A stretch of 64,000 bases of DNA from contig JBGSNQ010000131.1 in the NCBI GenBank assembly GCA_041739525.1, positions 1 through 64,000 of the forward strand, in the 5' to 3' direction. Positions 43,529-52,842 of this stretch are shown piece after piece. Origin of the DNA: DATJGR01 sp041739525. GTDB taxonomy: Bacteria > Pseudomonadota > Gammaproteobacteria > Pseudomonadales > Azotimanducaceae. Below the pieces are notes generated by a model. That model was not told the origin of the DNA, did not search any database, and was given only the letters and a program-made list of their open reading frames with translations. The first letter of the stretch is position 1. Every line of letters begins with the position of its first letter. Both the position numbers and the translations under genes were made by a program.

Positions 43529-43762
43529 ATGAGCAGCACGACGAACCTCGTTTCGGGAACTACGCGCGACCTCGCTTCGCGTTGGCTTCCGAAAGCTGCG
43601 CGTTCGCCCGAAGTTCCGGACCCACGCGGCGGACCCGATGTGCGGCCGAGTCGTATCGGTGGCGCTCCACTGTCCGGCACACACGCCGTAACGGCGTATC
43701 AGCGAACCGCGGCGCTCGACGCAGTTGCGGTTCTGACATCGCGGGTCGACGAACTCGCCTGA
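43529..43762 (+). CDS. Hypothetical small protein
   Basis: This 77-codon frame lies between tsaB and rsmJ. Its codon use looks like that of neighbouring genes (many GCG, CTC and GAC codons). The peptide is Ala/Arg/Ser-rich with a C-terminal helix-like stretch (TAALDAVAVLTSRVDELA). No family is recognised and no ribosome-binding site is clear. A TATACT hexamer at 43490-43495 could be a -10 box, but it has no matching -35. Without this gene the interval 43479-43769 is empty. Confidence 0.38.
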   Translation: MSSTTNLVSGTTRDLASRWLPKAARSPEVPDPRGGPDVRPSRIGGAPLSGTHAVTAYQRTAALDAVAVLTSRVDELA

Positions 43763-43769
43763 TCGCGCG

Positions 43770-44429
43770 ATGCGCGTCGGGATGAATCCCCTCGCCAGCG
43801 ATGCGTACCGGCTCGTGCGCACCAGCGTCCGTCTCGAGTTGCGTGCGGGCGACGACGAACACGGTGTGTGTCTACGCATCGAGGATCTGCAACGGCGCGT
43901 TCGACAAGGACGCCAGCTTGCACTGGCGAAGGCGTGTGGGGTTCGTCCTGGTCTACGCATTCTCGATGGAATGGCGGGATTGGGTCTCGACGGAATGACG
44001 CTCGCGATGCTCGGCTGCGAGGTGCTCATGGTGGAGCGAAACCCTCTGCTCGCCGAACTGCTCAGGGACGCTGTGGACTGCGTCCGAAACAGCATCGATG
44101 TCGCAGGTGCCGTATCGCATCGTCTGGCAGATGTACGCGACGTGCTTTCGGAGGCGCCCGTCTTCGACACGATCTATCTCGATCCGATGTTCCCCGCGCG
44201 CGACAAACACGCATTGCCGCGCAAGTCGGCGCAGATGCTGAGCAGTCTTCTCGGTGCAGCGGACGATGCTCTGCCTTCGATCGTTGCCGATTCGATACCG
44301 CTCGCGCGACGCGTGGTGGTAAAGCGGCGCCGGCACGATGCGGCGGTTGCTCGACCCGATTGGGAGATTCTCGGACGCAGCGTGCGGTTCGACGTTTACA
44401 GAGGCACCGCGTCGGCAGAGGTGGCCTGA
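43770..44429 (+). CDS. rsmJ: 16S rRNA (guanine1516-N2)-methyltransferase RsmJ
   Basis: RsmJ methylates G1516 of 16S rRNA. The 219-residue product has the SAM-binding segment ILDGMAGLGLDGMTLAMLG near residue 64 and the diagnostic LDPMFPARDKHALPRKSAQ near 137. It is shorter at the N-terminus than E. coli RsmJ (250). ATG 43770 is used; ATG 43782 is possible. Its last 34 bases overlap the end of the convergent plsB gene. Confidence 0.9.
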   Translation: MRVGMNPLASDAYRLVRTSVRLELRAGDDEHGVCLRIEDLQRRVRQGRQLALAKACGVRPGLRILDGMAGLGLDGMTLAMLGCEVLMVERNPLLAELLRDAVDCVRNSIDVAGAVSHRLADVRDVLSEAPVFDTIYLDPMFPARDKHALPRKSAQMLSSLLGAADDALPSIVADSIPLARRVVVKRRRHDAAVARPDWEILGRSVRFDVYRGTASAEVA

Positions 44430-46837
44430 GCGGGTGTCTCTCGTTGCGGTTGCGCGCGCAACACCGCCAATCGAAATTCCGCCGGCAACACCACGCTCGA
44501 TGCGCGCGTCACCTCGCCGATGACGTCGGAGTACGCGAGCTTCCCGTTCGCGTCGGTGCTCACCGCGCCGCGAGCGATGAGCGTTTCGACGAAATTGTGG
44601 AACAGACGCGCGTCGAAGAACTCAGGTGCGTTCAAGCCGTACAGGCGCGACACTCGCCGCGCCAGTGCAATGCAATCGGATTCCAGCGTGCGGCGGTCGA
44701 TCTGGTTCTGGCCCGCCTGCTGCAGCAGACCGACCGCGATGAAGAAACGCTCGAGCATCTGCATCACGATCTGTGCGAGCAGCGTCAGCCGATAGCTCTG
44801 GTTCGATTCGACCGGCGGTGGGCCGACTTCTTCGGCAGAACGGTGGATGAGACCTTGTGCCTCGAGATGATCGAGCCAGTGGCTCACGTCGACATCGAGA
44901 TCCTGTGAGTCGAGATACAACTCGCTCTGCAGGTATGGATACACCGCAGCCACCATCTGCCGCAGCTGACCGAGACGAATCCGGCGCCGTCGATTGACGA
45001 GTAGACATGCGATGAGCGACGGCAGCGCGAACGCGTGACTGGCGTTGTTGCGGTACCAGGTCATCAATACCGAGCGCGCTGCATCGTGGCCGAGCACGTC
45101 GCCGAACGGGTGCGACTCGCGCACGACCATGCCGAGCTTTTCAGCGTGCTCGATCATCTGGCGGCCTGACATGTCGGTGACGGAGACATCGGAGAAGGGC
45201 GTGTTGGCGCGCAACAGCGCGGCGAGGCAGTCGAGCTGCTCCACCAGCAACGACTCATCGATCGTCTGTTTCGGCGTGCTCAACGTAACGAGCGCAATGA
45301 GGTTGATCGGGTTGACGTTCGCACATGCGTTGATGCGGTTGAGCAATTCCACGCCCAGCTCGCGCGCCATCTGCGAACCGGTGGCATTCGTGTGGGCGAG
45401 GAAATCGGCCAGCGGCAATGGATTTCCGAACGTGACATGCACGCGGCCGAACGCCTCACGAATCAGGCGCAGGCTGCGCAGCACGTCCAGGATCGATTCA
45501 CGCTCCTTGGTGCCGCCGCGCAACTCATCGAGATAGCTCGATGCTTCGATCAGCTTTTCGTATCCAATGTTTACGGGTACGAACACGATCGGATGCGGTA
45601 CGCCACGCACGTGTGTGGTGATTGTCATGTTCAGTAGGCCCGTACGCGGCGGCAGCAGACGACCTGTGCGCGAACGACCACCTTCGATGAAGTACTCCGA
45701 AGGCGAGCCGCGCCGGAACAGTTGATACACGTACTCGGAGAACACGGCGGAGTAGAGGCGGTCGTCGCCGAAACTGCGCCGCATGAAAAACGCGCCGCCG
45801 CGACGCAACAGCGGGCCGACCAATGGCATGTCGAGGTTATCGCCGGCCGCCACGTGCGGAATCATCAGACCCTGGCTGTAGAGCAGATACGAGAGCACCA
45901 GGTAGTCGACATGGCTGCGGTGGCAGGGCACGTACACGAGCGTCGACGTCTCGGCCAACAGCTTTATTCGCTCGACGCCGCGCGGATCGATGCCGTCGTA
46001 GATCCGGTTCCAGAACCAGGTGAGCACACGCTGCAACAGCCGGATCGTGATGTACGACATGTCGGAGACCATTGCGCGCGCATTGCGCCGCGCGCGATAT
46101 GTCACGCGCGCTTCCGACGACTTGCCTTTTGCGACTTCAGTAGCGATAGCGGCGCGCACGTTTCGGCTGCGGACGAGCTGATTGATCAGCGTGCGGCGAT
46201 GCGAAAGGTCGGGGCCGAGCAGAGCGGTGCGCTGTTTCTTGAACTGCACGCGCACGAGTCGCGCCATCCGGCGGACGAGGCGGCTGTCACTGATCTGCGG
46301 TTCGGCCACTTCGCGCAACGCGATCGGCGCGCCGAACTGCACCGTGATGTCGCGACGGTTGAACAGAATGGTGACCAAACGCCGAAACCGCGAGGTTGCC
46401 GTCCAGTCCTCCGACAGCAGCACGCGAATGACCGAGCGCTCTTTGTTCGGGGCACGACTCCAGAACACCGACACGGGCACGAGGCTGATGTCGGCTTTGC
46501 GCGTGTCGCGGAAGTAGCGCTGCAGGCGCAGCATGCGCTTCGAATACGTACGCATCAGATTGCGGCGTATCAGAAAGCCGCTCGGCCGATTCAGAAAAAA
46601 GAAGCGGTGACGCTCAGGTATGCCTTGATCGGTGAGTGCGGCTCGTGGTCGTGGCAGGTTGTTCGCTTCCGTCACGATATCGAGCATCACGAGATCGGTG
46701 AGCGAGCGGTTGTTCAGGACATAAACAACGCGCAGATGTGCGGGCAACGTCTCGGTGCCGAGCGCGCTCGGTTGCGTCGTCCACAACAGCATTTGCCGTA
46801 CGAGGGAGAAAGACAGGTTCTTCAGACGGTCGAGCAT
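44396..46837 (-). CDS. plsB: Glycerol-3-phosphate 1-O-acyltransferase PlsB
   Basis: PlsB transfers an acyl group from acyl-ACP or acyl-CoA to sn-glycerol-3-phosphate, the first step of phospholipid synthesis, at the inner membrane. The 813-residue protein has the HX4D motif in PCHRSHVDYL near residue 308. GGAFFMRRSFGDDRLY and FIEGGRSRTGRLLPPRTGLL follow, and VPVNIGYEKLIE is present. The N-terminal approximately 200 residues match the PlsB-specific region. The 3' end overlaps rsmJ by 34 bases on the opposite strand. It begins 25 bases after the gspD stop. Confidence 0.95.
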   Translation of the reverse strand: MLDRLKNLSFSLVRQMLLWTTQPSALGTETLPAHLRVVYVLNNRSLTDLVMLDIVTEANNLPRPRAALTDQGIPERHRFFFLNRPSGFLIRRNLMRTYSKRMLRLQRYFRDTRKADISLVPVSVFWSRAPNKERSVIRVLLSEDWTATSRFRRLVTILFNRRDITVQFGAPIALREVAEPQISDSRLVRRMARLVRVQFKKQRTALLGPDLSHRRTLINQLVRSRNVRAAIATEVAKGKSSEARVTYRARRNARAMVSDMSYITIRLLQRVLTWFWNRIYDGIDPRGVERIKLLAETSTLVYVPCHRSHVDYLVLSYLLYSQGLMIPHVAAGDNLDMPLVGPLLRRGGAFFMRRSFGDDRLYSAVFSEYVYQLFRRGSPSEYFIEGGRSRTGRLLPPRTGLLNMTITTHVRGVPHPIVFVPVNIGYEKLIEASSYLDELRGGTKERESILDVLRSLRLIREAFGRVHVTFGNPLPLADFLAHTNATGSQMARELGVELLNRINACANVNPINLIALVTLSTPKQTIDESLLVEQLDCLAALLRANTPFSDVSVTDMSGRQMIEHAEKLGMVVRESHPFGDVLGHDAARSVLMTWYRNNASHAFALPSLIACLLVNRRRRIRLGQLRQMVAAVYPYLQSELYLDSQDLDVDVSHWLDHLEAQGLIHRSAEEVGPPPVESNQSYRLTLLAQIVMQMLERFFIAVGLLQQAGQNQIDRRTLESDCIALARRVSRLYGLNAPEFFDARLFHNFVETLIARGAVSTDANGKLAYSDVIGEVTRASSVVLPAEFRLAVLRAQPQRETPAQATSADAVPL

Positions 46838-46861
46838 GCGCCGGCCGGACGAGTGGGGCGG

Positions 46862-48871
46862 CTACTGTTTGCGGCCGTCGTAGATGGTGTCAAGAGGCGG
46901 CAGTGGTTCCGACTGGGTCTTCTGGTCTTCGGAGTTGATCTTGAGCTCCCAGACCTTCTCGTATTTGCGATTGGTGACCTCGGTGACTTCCTCTGTATTG
47001 CGCAGTACCGAGGGGCGCAGGAATACGAGCAGGCTCTTCTTCGTGTGCTGCTTCTGAACGTTCTGGAACAGTTTGCCGAGCAGCGGAATATCGCCGAGCA
47101 GCGGCACTTTCTTTTTGGTGTCCTGAATGTCGTCCTCGATCAATCCGCCGAGCACGATCGTTTCCTTGTCTTCGGCCAACACGGTGGTCTGGATCTCGCG
47201 TTTATTGGTGACGACATCGGACAGCGTATCGGTGGACACCGCGGCCAATGACGACAACACCAGGTTGGAGACTTCCTGTTTGACGTCGAGACGCACCGCA
47301 GTGCCGTCGTGAATGTGCGGCGTTACCGTCAAGGTTATGCCGACGTCCTTGCGCTGAATGGTGGTGAACGGGTTATCGGCGCCGTTCGCATTCGTCGTGA
47401 ACGTGCCGGTGCGGAACGGTACTTCCTGCCCAACGAGGATCTTTGCTTCCTTGTTGTCGAGCGTCAGGATGCTGGGCGTCGAAAGAAGGTTGGCGTTCGT
47501 GCTGGTCGCGATGGCCTGAAGCACTGCGGCGAACGAGAAACCGTTCGCGCTCAGGCGAGCGACTGCAATTCCGGGAGACGTCAGCGCGCTTGCAGCGGCA
47601 ATCGGCACGACGGGGATCGGGTTGCCGTTCGCGTCCGTGGTCCCCGAGAGAGCCTTGATCAGCGCTGCGATCGACGGGCTCAGCGCGGTGCTGATCAACG
47701 GCACCGAGTCGCCGCTCCGGTCGACGCCTGCGAAATCCACGCCCCAGTTGAGTGAGTTGTCGAGCGAGATTTCGACGATCGCGGCTTCGATGAGCACCTG
47801 CGTGCGCCGCACATCGAGGTTGTGAATGATCTCCATGATCTCGCTCATCTCGGTCGGATCAGCGCGCACGATGACCGCGTTCGTGCTTTCGTCGGCCTGG
47901 ATGTTCAACTTGGTCGGGGATGCCGAAGCGACAACCGCTCCGCCGGCGCTACCGCCGCCCTGACCACCGCTGCTGCTGCCGGCGTTTGCGCCGCCCGCAA
48001 CCAGCGCACGCAGGATCTCTGCGACGTTCTTGGCGTCGGCGTGTGCGAGGTAGAAGACCTGCGTTGCGCCGGATTCGCTGGCCGGCTGGTCGAGTTCGCT
48101 GATCAGCCTCTGGATTTCCGCGAGCGGCCGCGTCTTGCCACGCAGCACGAGGCTGTTGTTGCGTTCGTTCGCGATGATCTGAATGCTCTGAGGACCCTTC
48201 GCCGAAGAACCGAGTTGCTCGGGTGCGAGCTTCTGCAACAACTCGACGACGTTGCCGACCCACGCATCCTTCAATGGCACCACTACCACGCGCTCATCGC
48301 CCGGCACATCGATCCGTTCGATCAGCTTCATCAGGCGCACCACGTTTTCGGCGTGGTCGCTGATGATGACGACGTTCGGGTTCGAGATCGCGGCGATGTT
48401 GCCGTATTGTGGGATCATGGGTCGCAGCGTTTTGACCAACTCGTTCGAATCGACGTACTGGGCGGCGATCACTCGAGTAACCAGTTCCTCGCCGGCGATC
48501 TCCTTCGCGTCGTCCATTGGGCTGCCGCTCTGTTTCGCAAGCGTCTGCTGCTGAACACGGACGACGCCACTCGTCTCGATGGCCGCAAAGCCGTGCACAC
48601 GGAGCACCGAAAGGAACAACTCGTAGACGTCGTGCTCGTTCAGGCTCGCATTCGAAATGACGGTGACTTTACCTTTCACGCGCGGGTCGACGACGAACGT
48701 TTTGCCCGTAATGGCAGCGATCTGCGAGACGAATTCGTTGATGTCGGCGTTCTTGAGATTGATCTTCCAGGTCTGTTCCTGTGCGATACCGTTACCCGCA
48801 ACCATCAACATGACGGACGCCAGCAGGACGCGCAGGAGTCCGCATGAGGAAAGTGCTCGAGCTGCCTGCAT
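46862..48871 (-). CDS. gspD: Type II secretion system secretin GspD
   Basis: GspD forms the outer-membrane channel of the type II secretion system. A signal peptide (LLRVLLASVMLMVAGNGIA, about residues 12-30) precedes an N0 domain (WKINLKNADINEFVSQIAAITGKTFVVDP). N1-N3 repeats follow, with a Gly/Ser-rich insertion near residue 295, then the secretin domain with VGQEVPFRTG near 495 and TVLAEDKETIVLGGLIEDD near 575. The product is 669 residues. It follows gspN and gspC in a partial T2SS cluster; the other gsp genes are not in the window. Confidence 0.94.
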   Translation of the reverse strand: MQAARALSSCGLLRVLLASVMLMVAGNGIAQEQTWKINLKNADINEFVSQIAAITGKTFVVDPRVKGKVTVISNASLNEHDVYELFLSVLRVHGFAAIETSGVVRVQQQTLAKQSGSPMDDAKEIAGEELVTRVIAAQYVDSNELVKTLRPMIPQYGNIAAISNPNVVIISDHAENVVRLMKLIERIDVPGDERVVVVPLKDAWVGNVVELLQKLAPEQLGSSAKGPQSIQIIANERNNSLVLRGKTRPLAEIQRLISELDQPASESGATQVFYLAHADAKNVAEILRALVAGGANAGSSSGGQGGGSAGGAVVASASPTKLNIQADESTNAVIVRADPTEMSEIMEIIHNLDVRRTQVLIEAAIVEISLDNSLNWGVDFAGVDRSGDSVPLISTALSPSIAALIKALSGTTDANGNPIPVVPIAAASALTSPGIAVARLSANGFSFAAVLQAIATSTNANLLSTPSILTLDNKEAKILVGQEVPFRTGTFTTNANGADNPFTTIQRKDVGITLTVTPHIHDGTAVRLDVKQEVSNLVLSSLAAVSTDTLSDVVTNKREIQTTVLAEDKETIVLGGLIEDDIQDTKKKVPLLGDIPLLGKLFQNVQKQHTKKSLLVFLRPSVLRNTEEVTEVTNRKYEKVWELKINSEDQKTQSEPLPPLDTIYDGRKQ

Positions 48872-48879
48872 CGTTGGTT

Positions 48880-49860
48880 CTACTTCAGTGAGGTGGTAAC
48901 GAAGAATCGGCGCGAGCCGCGTTGCACTTCGAGTCGCGCCGATCCCTGGGCCACTATGTTATCGATTTCGGCCTGGTCGGTTTGAATGTCGCCGACCGGA
49001 CGTCCATTCACCGACAGTACCACGTCACCCGCCTGGAGGCCGGTTTGCGCCAGATACGGCGAGCTGGCCAGGTTGTCCACACGGTAGCCTTGCGCGCCGG
49101 AAGCGGATACCGGCGCAACTCCGAGTGAATTCAACGTGCCCGCCGGATCCTGCTGCAGTCGATCGCGATAACCCTGAACGATCGTGCTCAGGTTGTTGGA
49201 GTTCGCCGCACCTTCGTTGGAGTCCGGTGGTTCCGGCGGCGCTTCGGCATTGTCGTAACTCGTGTCGGGCGGCGCTTCGTTTACGACGTTCTCGCCCCCT
49301 TCCACCATATCGGGTAGCAAGGCGGGTTCGTCGTGAGAGTTGGCGGTGAGCATCGACGGCTCGTCGCTGAAGCGCAGCGTTTCGAACACGCTGCCGCGAC
49401 GCATTACGATCCGATCCGCGTGCACTTCGGTCAACGTCGCGTTACCTGGCATCTTCCCACCGACGAGAAAGAGTTCTCCGGGCCGACCCTGTTCCGCGAT
49501 GATCGCAGCCGACTCCTCCGGGACCTCGGCCTGAAACACCCCTTCGAGCGTAAGGCGAAGGTGGGTCTCCGGCGCGTCGTACACGGCCGGCGCGTTGGCT
49601 TCGACATTGGCTTTGCCGAACAGATTGCGGGCGATGATGTCGGCCACACTCAAGGACGGTTTTGCAGCTGCACGTCCCGTTGCCGCCGTGTTGTCGGTCA
49701 ACGTCGCTGGTGCCGGACCGGAAACGAGATACCAACCCGCCGTGGCAAGTGTGTATGCGATGCCGACGATGACAAGGATTTTTGCGGGTTCGACGAGGCG
49801 GTTGGCCAGTCGCTCTGCGGCGCGTCCGGCATCAACGAGTCGGGGGGCGGAACTAAGCAC
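48880..49860 (-). CDS. gspC: Type II secretion system protein GspC
   Basis: GspC links the inner-membrane platform to the secretin. It has one N-terminal membrane segment (ILVIVGIAYTLATAGWYLV, about residues 28-46) and the homology region (LFGKANVEAN onward, LEGVFQAEVPEESAAII). An acidic Pro-rich linker (about 200-225) is followed by a C-terminal PDZ-like domain (about 240-326, LQAGDVVLSVNGRPV). The product is 326 residues from GTG 49860. It lies between gspN and gspD on the same strand. Confidence 0.9.
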   Translation of the reverse strand: MLSSAPRLVDAGRAAERLANRLVEPAKILVIVGIAYTLATAGWYLVSGPAPATLTDNTAATGRAAAKPSLSVADIIARNLFGKANVEANAPAVYDAPETHLRLTLEGVFQAEVPEESAAIIAEQGRPGELFLVGGKMPGNATLTEVHADRIVMRRGSVFETLRFSDEPSMLTANSHDEPALLPDMVEGGENVVNEAPPDTSYDNAEAPPEPPDSNEGAANSNNLSTIVQGYRDRLQQDPAGTLNSLGVAPVSASGAQGYRVDNLASSPYLAQTGLQAGDVVLSVNGRPVGDIQTDQAEIDNIVAQGSARLEVQRGSRRFFVTTSLK

Positions 49861-49889
49861 GGCGTCGGAACTCGTGGTGGGCCGGGATT

Positions 49890-50624
49890 CTAGAATAGTT
49901 TCTCACCCACCTCCAGAACGACGGCGTGATCAGGCTCACCACCAGGCCACGGTTCGCCGAGCATTTTCGTGAACTGTTTCGTGATTCCGACGGTTGCCAT
50001 CCCATCCTGAGCGACCTTTGCCAACATCAGCGGCATCTTATCGTCCACTTGATACACAGATATTTCCGGTTGCGACGACGACGAGCCGATGAGTCCGACC
50101 AATGGCGGAAGCGTGACGCGGTGCTCGCGCCCCGACAAACGATACGAAACTTCACCGCCCGACCACTTCAATTCGCCACGCACGTTCGGGAGCCGAGCAC
50201 CGTATGCGGCCGTCAGATCGAGATGCTCGACAGTGATCGAGCCAGGTATTCGCAGATCGTAGCGGGATAGCAGCTCGTTCAGCAGCGCCGTGTCCAGCTT
50301 GCCGTCGAGAGCGGCGTGCCCCGTCGTAAACGACGCCGTCGTGCGCCCTCGGAGCTCGATGTGCTCGCCGGTTACGTTGACGTCGAAACCGAGGTCGCCA
50401 TTCAACAACGCGCTCGGCGCAAACGACCAGCTGACGCGGCCGAGCTCCGTGCCGGCGATGCCGAGATCGCCATGTCCCCGCCAAAGAGTACCGGTGGGAC
50501 TCGCGAGGGTGATCTGCGGCGCCTCGCGTAGCGCGAGGCGGACGAGCGATGCCGGCGCAAACACACCGAGACACGCTATAAAGGTGGCAATACCGATCAG
50601 AACCAGCCGCCGGGTCGGCAGCAT
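49890..50624 (-). CDS. gspN: Type II secretion system protein GspN
   Basis: GspN is an accessory inner-membrane protein of some type II systems. The product (244 residues) has an N-terminal hydrophobic segment (LVLIGIATFIACLGVFAP, about residues 7-24). A beta-rich periplasmic domain follows, with the family-typical ASPTGTLWRGHGDL near 40 and ISVYQVDDKMPLMLAKVAQDG near the end. ATG 50624 overlaps the dapE stop as TGATG, and the frame upstream of it lies inside dapE. Its position next to gspC supports the call. Confidence 0.85.
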   Translation of the reverse strand: MLPTRRLVLIGIATFIACLGVFAPASLVRLALREAPQITLASPTGTLWRGHGDLGIAGTELGRVSWSFAPSALLNGDLGFDVNVTGEHIELRGRTTASFTTGHAALDGKLDTALLNELLSRYDLRIPGSITVEHLDLTAAYGARLPNVRGELKWSGGEVSYRLSGREHRVTLPPLVGLIGSSSSQPEISVYQVDDKMPLMLAKVAQDGMATVGITKQFTKMLGEPWPGGEPDHAVVLEVGEKLF

Positions 50625-51751
50625 CAGTTCGTCAACAGCCGGCGCAGTATGCCGGCGTAGATGTCGACCAGGGTCGCGACGTCCGCCACGGGGACACATT
50701 CGTCAACGGAGTGGATGGTCTCGTTTACGACACCCACTTCGATGACCTCGGCGCCGGTCGGAGCGATGAACCGCCCATCGGACGTTCCGCCCCCGGTCGA
50801 GAGTTCCGGGTCTGCGCCGGTCGCCTGTCTGATGCTCCCGCTCACCGCATCGACCAACCGCCCGCGCTGGGTGAGGAACGGAGATCCCGACAGTGTCCAG
50901 GTAACGTCCGCGTCGAGCCCGTGGCGGGCGAACACCTCCGTGACCTCTGCTTGCAGTCGCTCCGGCGTCTGCTCGGTGTTGAAGCGGAAGTTGAACAGCA
51001 GCTCGACGCTGCCCGGAACGACGTTCGTCGCGCCGGTGCCGCCGTGCACATTCGAAATCTGAAAGGTGGTGGCAGGGAAGTAGTCGTTGCCGTCGTCCCA
51101 GCGTCGCGCTGCGAGTTCCGCCATCGCGGGTGCCGCGAGGTGAATTGGGTTGCGCACTTTTTCCGGATAAGCGACGTGTCCCTGAATTCCCCGGATACGC
51201 GCGCGACCATTGAGCGAGCCACGCCGCCCGACCCGCACCATGTCGCCGACCCGCCGGTTCGACGACGGTTCGCCGATGATGCAGTAGTCGATGTGCGTGC
51301 CGTTGCGCTGCAGGAAGTCGATCACCTTGACGGTGCCGTCCACCGCATCGGCTTCTTCGTCGCTGGTAATCAAGAATCCAAGCGAGCCGTTAAATTCGGA
51401 CCCATCCTCCAGCAGTCGATCGATCGCGACCACCATTGCCGCCAATCCTGTCTTCATATCCGCCGCACCTCGCCCGAACAGTTTGCCGTCGCGAATGACG
51501 GGCTCGAACGGCGGTGACCTCCACTGTGCGAGCGGCCCGGTTGGCACCACGTCGGTGTGACCTGCAAATGCGACGAGCGGGGCGGCGTTGCCGCGCCGCG
51601 CCCAGAAATTCGTAACGCTGCCGAACGGCAGGCGCGTGATGGTGAAACCGAGACGCTCGAGGTGTGCGATCAGCAGCTCCTGACAGCCATCGTCATTCGG
51701 CGTGACCGATGCGCGGCGAATCAGTTCTTGGCTGAGCGCCAGTACGTCCAT
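50624..51751 (-). CDS. dapE: Succinyl-diaminopimelate desuccinylase
   Basis: DapE hydrolyses N-succinyl-LL-diaminopimelate to LL-diaminopimelate with two zinc ions. The M20 metallopeptidase motifs are FAGHTDVVPTG near residue 65, GAADMKTGLAAMVV near 95 and SDEEADAVDGT near 130. The product is 375 residues. It follows dapD by one base, and dapC lies just upstream, so three steps of the succinylase pathway are clustered. Confidence 0.96.
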   Translation of the reverse strand: MDVLALSQELIRRASVTPNDDGCQELLIAHLERLGFTITRLPFGSVTNFWARRGNAAPLVAFAGHTDVVPTGPLAQWRSPPFEPVIRDGKLFGRGAADMKTGLAAMVVAIDRLLEDGSEFNGSLGFLITSDEEADAVDGTVKVIDFLQRNGTHIDYCIIGEPSSNRRVGDMVRVGRRGSLNGRARIRGIQGHVAYPEKVRNPIHLAAPAMAELAARRWDDGNDYFPATTFQISNVHGGTGATNVVPGSVELLFNFRFNTEQTPERLQAEVTEVFARHGLDADVTWTLSGSPFLTQRGRLVDAVSGSIRQATGADPELSTGGGTSDGRFIAPTGAEVIEVGVVNETIHSVDECVPVADVATLVDIYAGILRRLLTN

Positions 51752-51752
51752 G

Positions 51753-52775
51753 TCAGTTGTGCGCGTGCAACTGTTCGTTCAGTTTGATCGCAGCACGGTT
51801 GGTGCGGCACTCGACCGCCCCAGTGCGACTGTTGCGGATGAACAGCATGTCGGAAGCGCCGGACAACTCGCGGCCCTTGGCAGTGCGAACCTTATGACGG
51901 TCTTCGTCGATGACGTCGACCACCGTACCGGACGTAATGTAGAGCCCGGCTTCGATCGTGCAGCGATCACCCAACGAGATTCCAGTGCCGCCGTTCGCAC
52001 CGATCAGACAATGGCGTCCGATGCTGACCTTGATGTTGCCGCCGCCCGAAAGCGTGCCCATGGTGCTCGAGCTGCCGCCGAGATCCGTGTGTTCGGCGAC
52101 GATCACGCCTTGCGAGATGCGGCCCTCGATCATGTTCGGTCCGATCGCACCCGCGTTGAAATTGACGAAGCCCTCGTGCATTACCGTGGTGCCTTCACCG
52201 AGGTATGCGCCGAGACGAATCCGCGCCGCGTCGGCGATGCGCACTCCGCTCGGAATGACGTAATCGGTCATCCGCGGAAACTTGTCGAGCGAATGCACGG
52301 TGAGCTGACGACCCGCGCGCCGCGCGGCGATCATAGCGGCCTGAAACTCGCTGACGTCGATCGCGCCATCGCTGGTCCACGCGACGTTTGGCAACTGCGC
52401 GAAGATGCCCTCGAGATTCAGGGTATTTGGCAGTGCGAGGCGGTGTGACAGGAGCTGCAGTTTGAAGTACGCCTCCGCCGTCGACTGAATCGCGCCGTCG
52501 TGTTCGAGCACGAGGCCGGTCAACGGTTTGTCGATCTCCGCGAGCAGTTCGCAACCGCGCGCCGCATCAGCGGCACCAACGTTTGCAAGCGATCGAGCGA
52601 GCGTAGCTGCGTCTGCAGGAGACAGAGTGCTGACGCCCGGCTTCAGGCGCGCACGAACCGCGGCAGCGGTATCTGCCGAAGGGCTCTTGCAAGGCGCAGG
52701 AAAGAGTACTTCGAGCGGCACTCCGGCTCGATTGTGAGTCGCGTGGCCTATGCCAAATGCAAAGAGATCACTCAT
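51753..52775 (-). CDS. dapD: 2,3,4,5-tetrahydropyridine-2,6-dicarboxylate N-succinyltransferase (long form)
   Basis: DapD transfers succinyl from succinyl-CoA to tetrahydrodipicolinate. The 340-residue product is the long DapD type (as in Pseudomonas), with an extra N-terminal domain before the left-handed beta-helix. The hexapeptide region is about residues 165-290 (YLGEGTTVMHEGFVNFNAG, then GGNIKVSIGRHCLIGANGGTGISLGD). ATG 52775 starts MSDLFAFGIG; the frame is open further upstream to 52817. Confidence 0.93.
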   Translation of the reverse strand: MSDLFAFGIGHATHNRAGVPLEVLFPAPCKSPSADTAAAVRARLKPGVSTLSPADAATLARSLANVGAADAARGCELLAEIDKPLTGLVLEHDGAIQSTAEAYFKLQLLSHRLALPNTLNLEGIFAQLPNVAWTSDGAIDVSEFQAAMIAARRAGRQLTVHSLDKFPRMTDYVIPSGVRIADAARIRLGAYLGEGTTVMHEGFVNFNAGAIGPNMIEGRISQGVIVAEHTDLGGSSSTMGTLSGGGNIKVSIGRHCLIGANGGTGISLGDRCTIEAGLYITSGTVVDVIDEDRHKVRTAKGRELSGASDMLFIRNSRTGAVECRTNRAAIKLNEQLHAHN

Positions 52776-52842
52776 TGGAAATCCCGGCGCCCGATTCGAG
52801 GGGCGGTAACCTAACATAAGGCGTCATTTCCATGGCGAGAAC

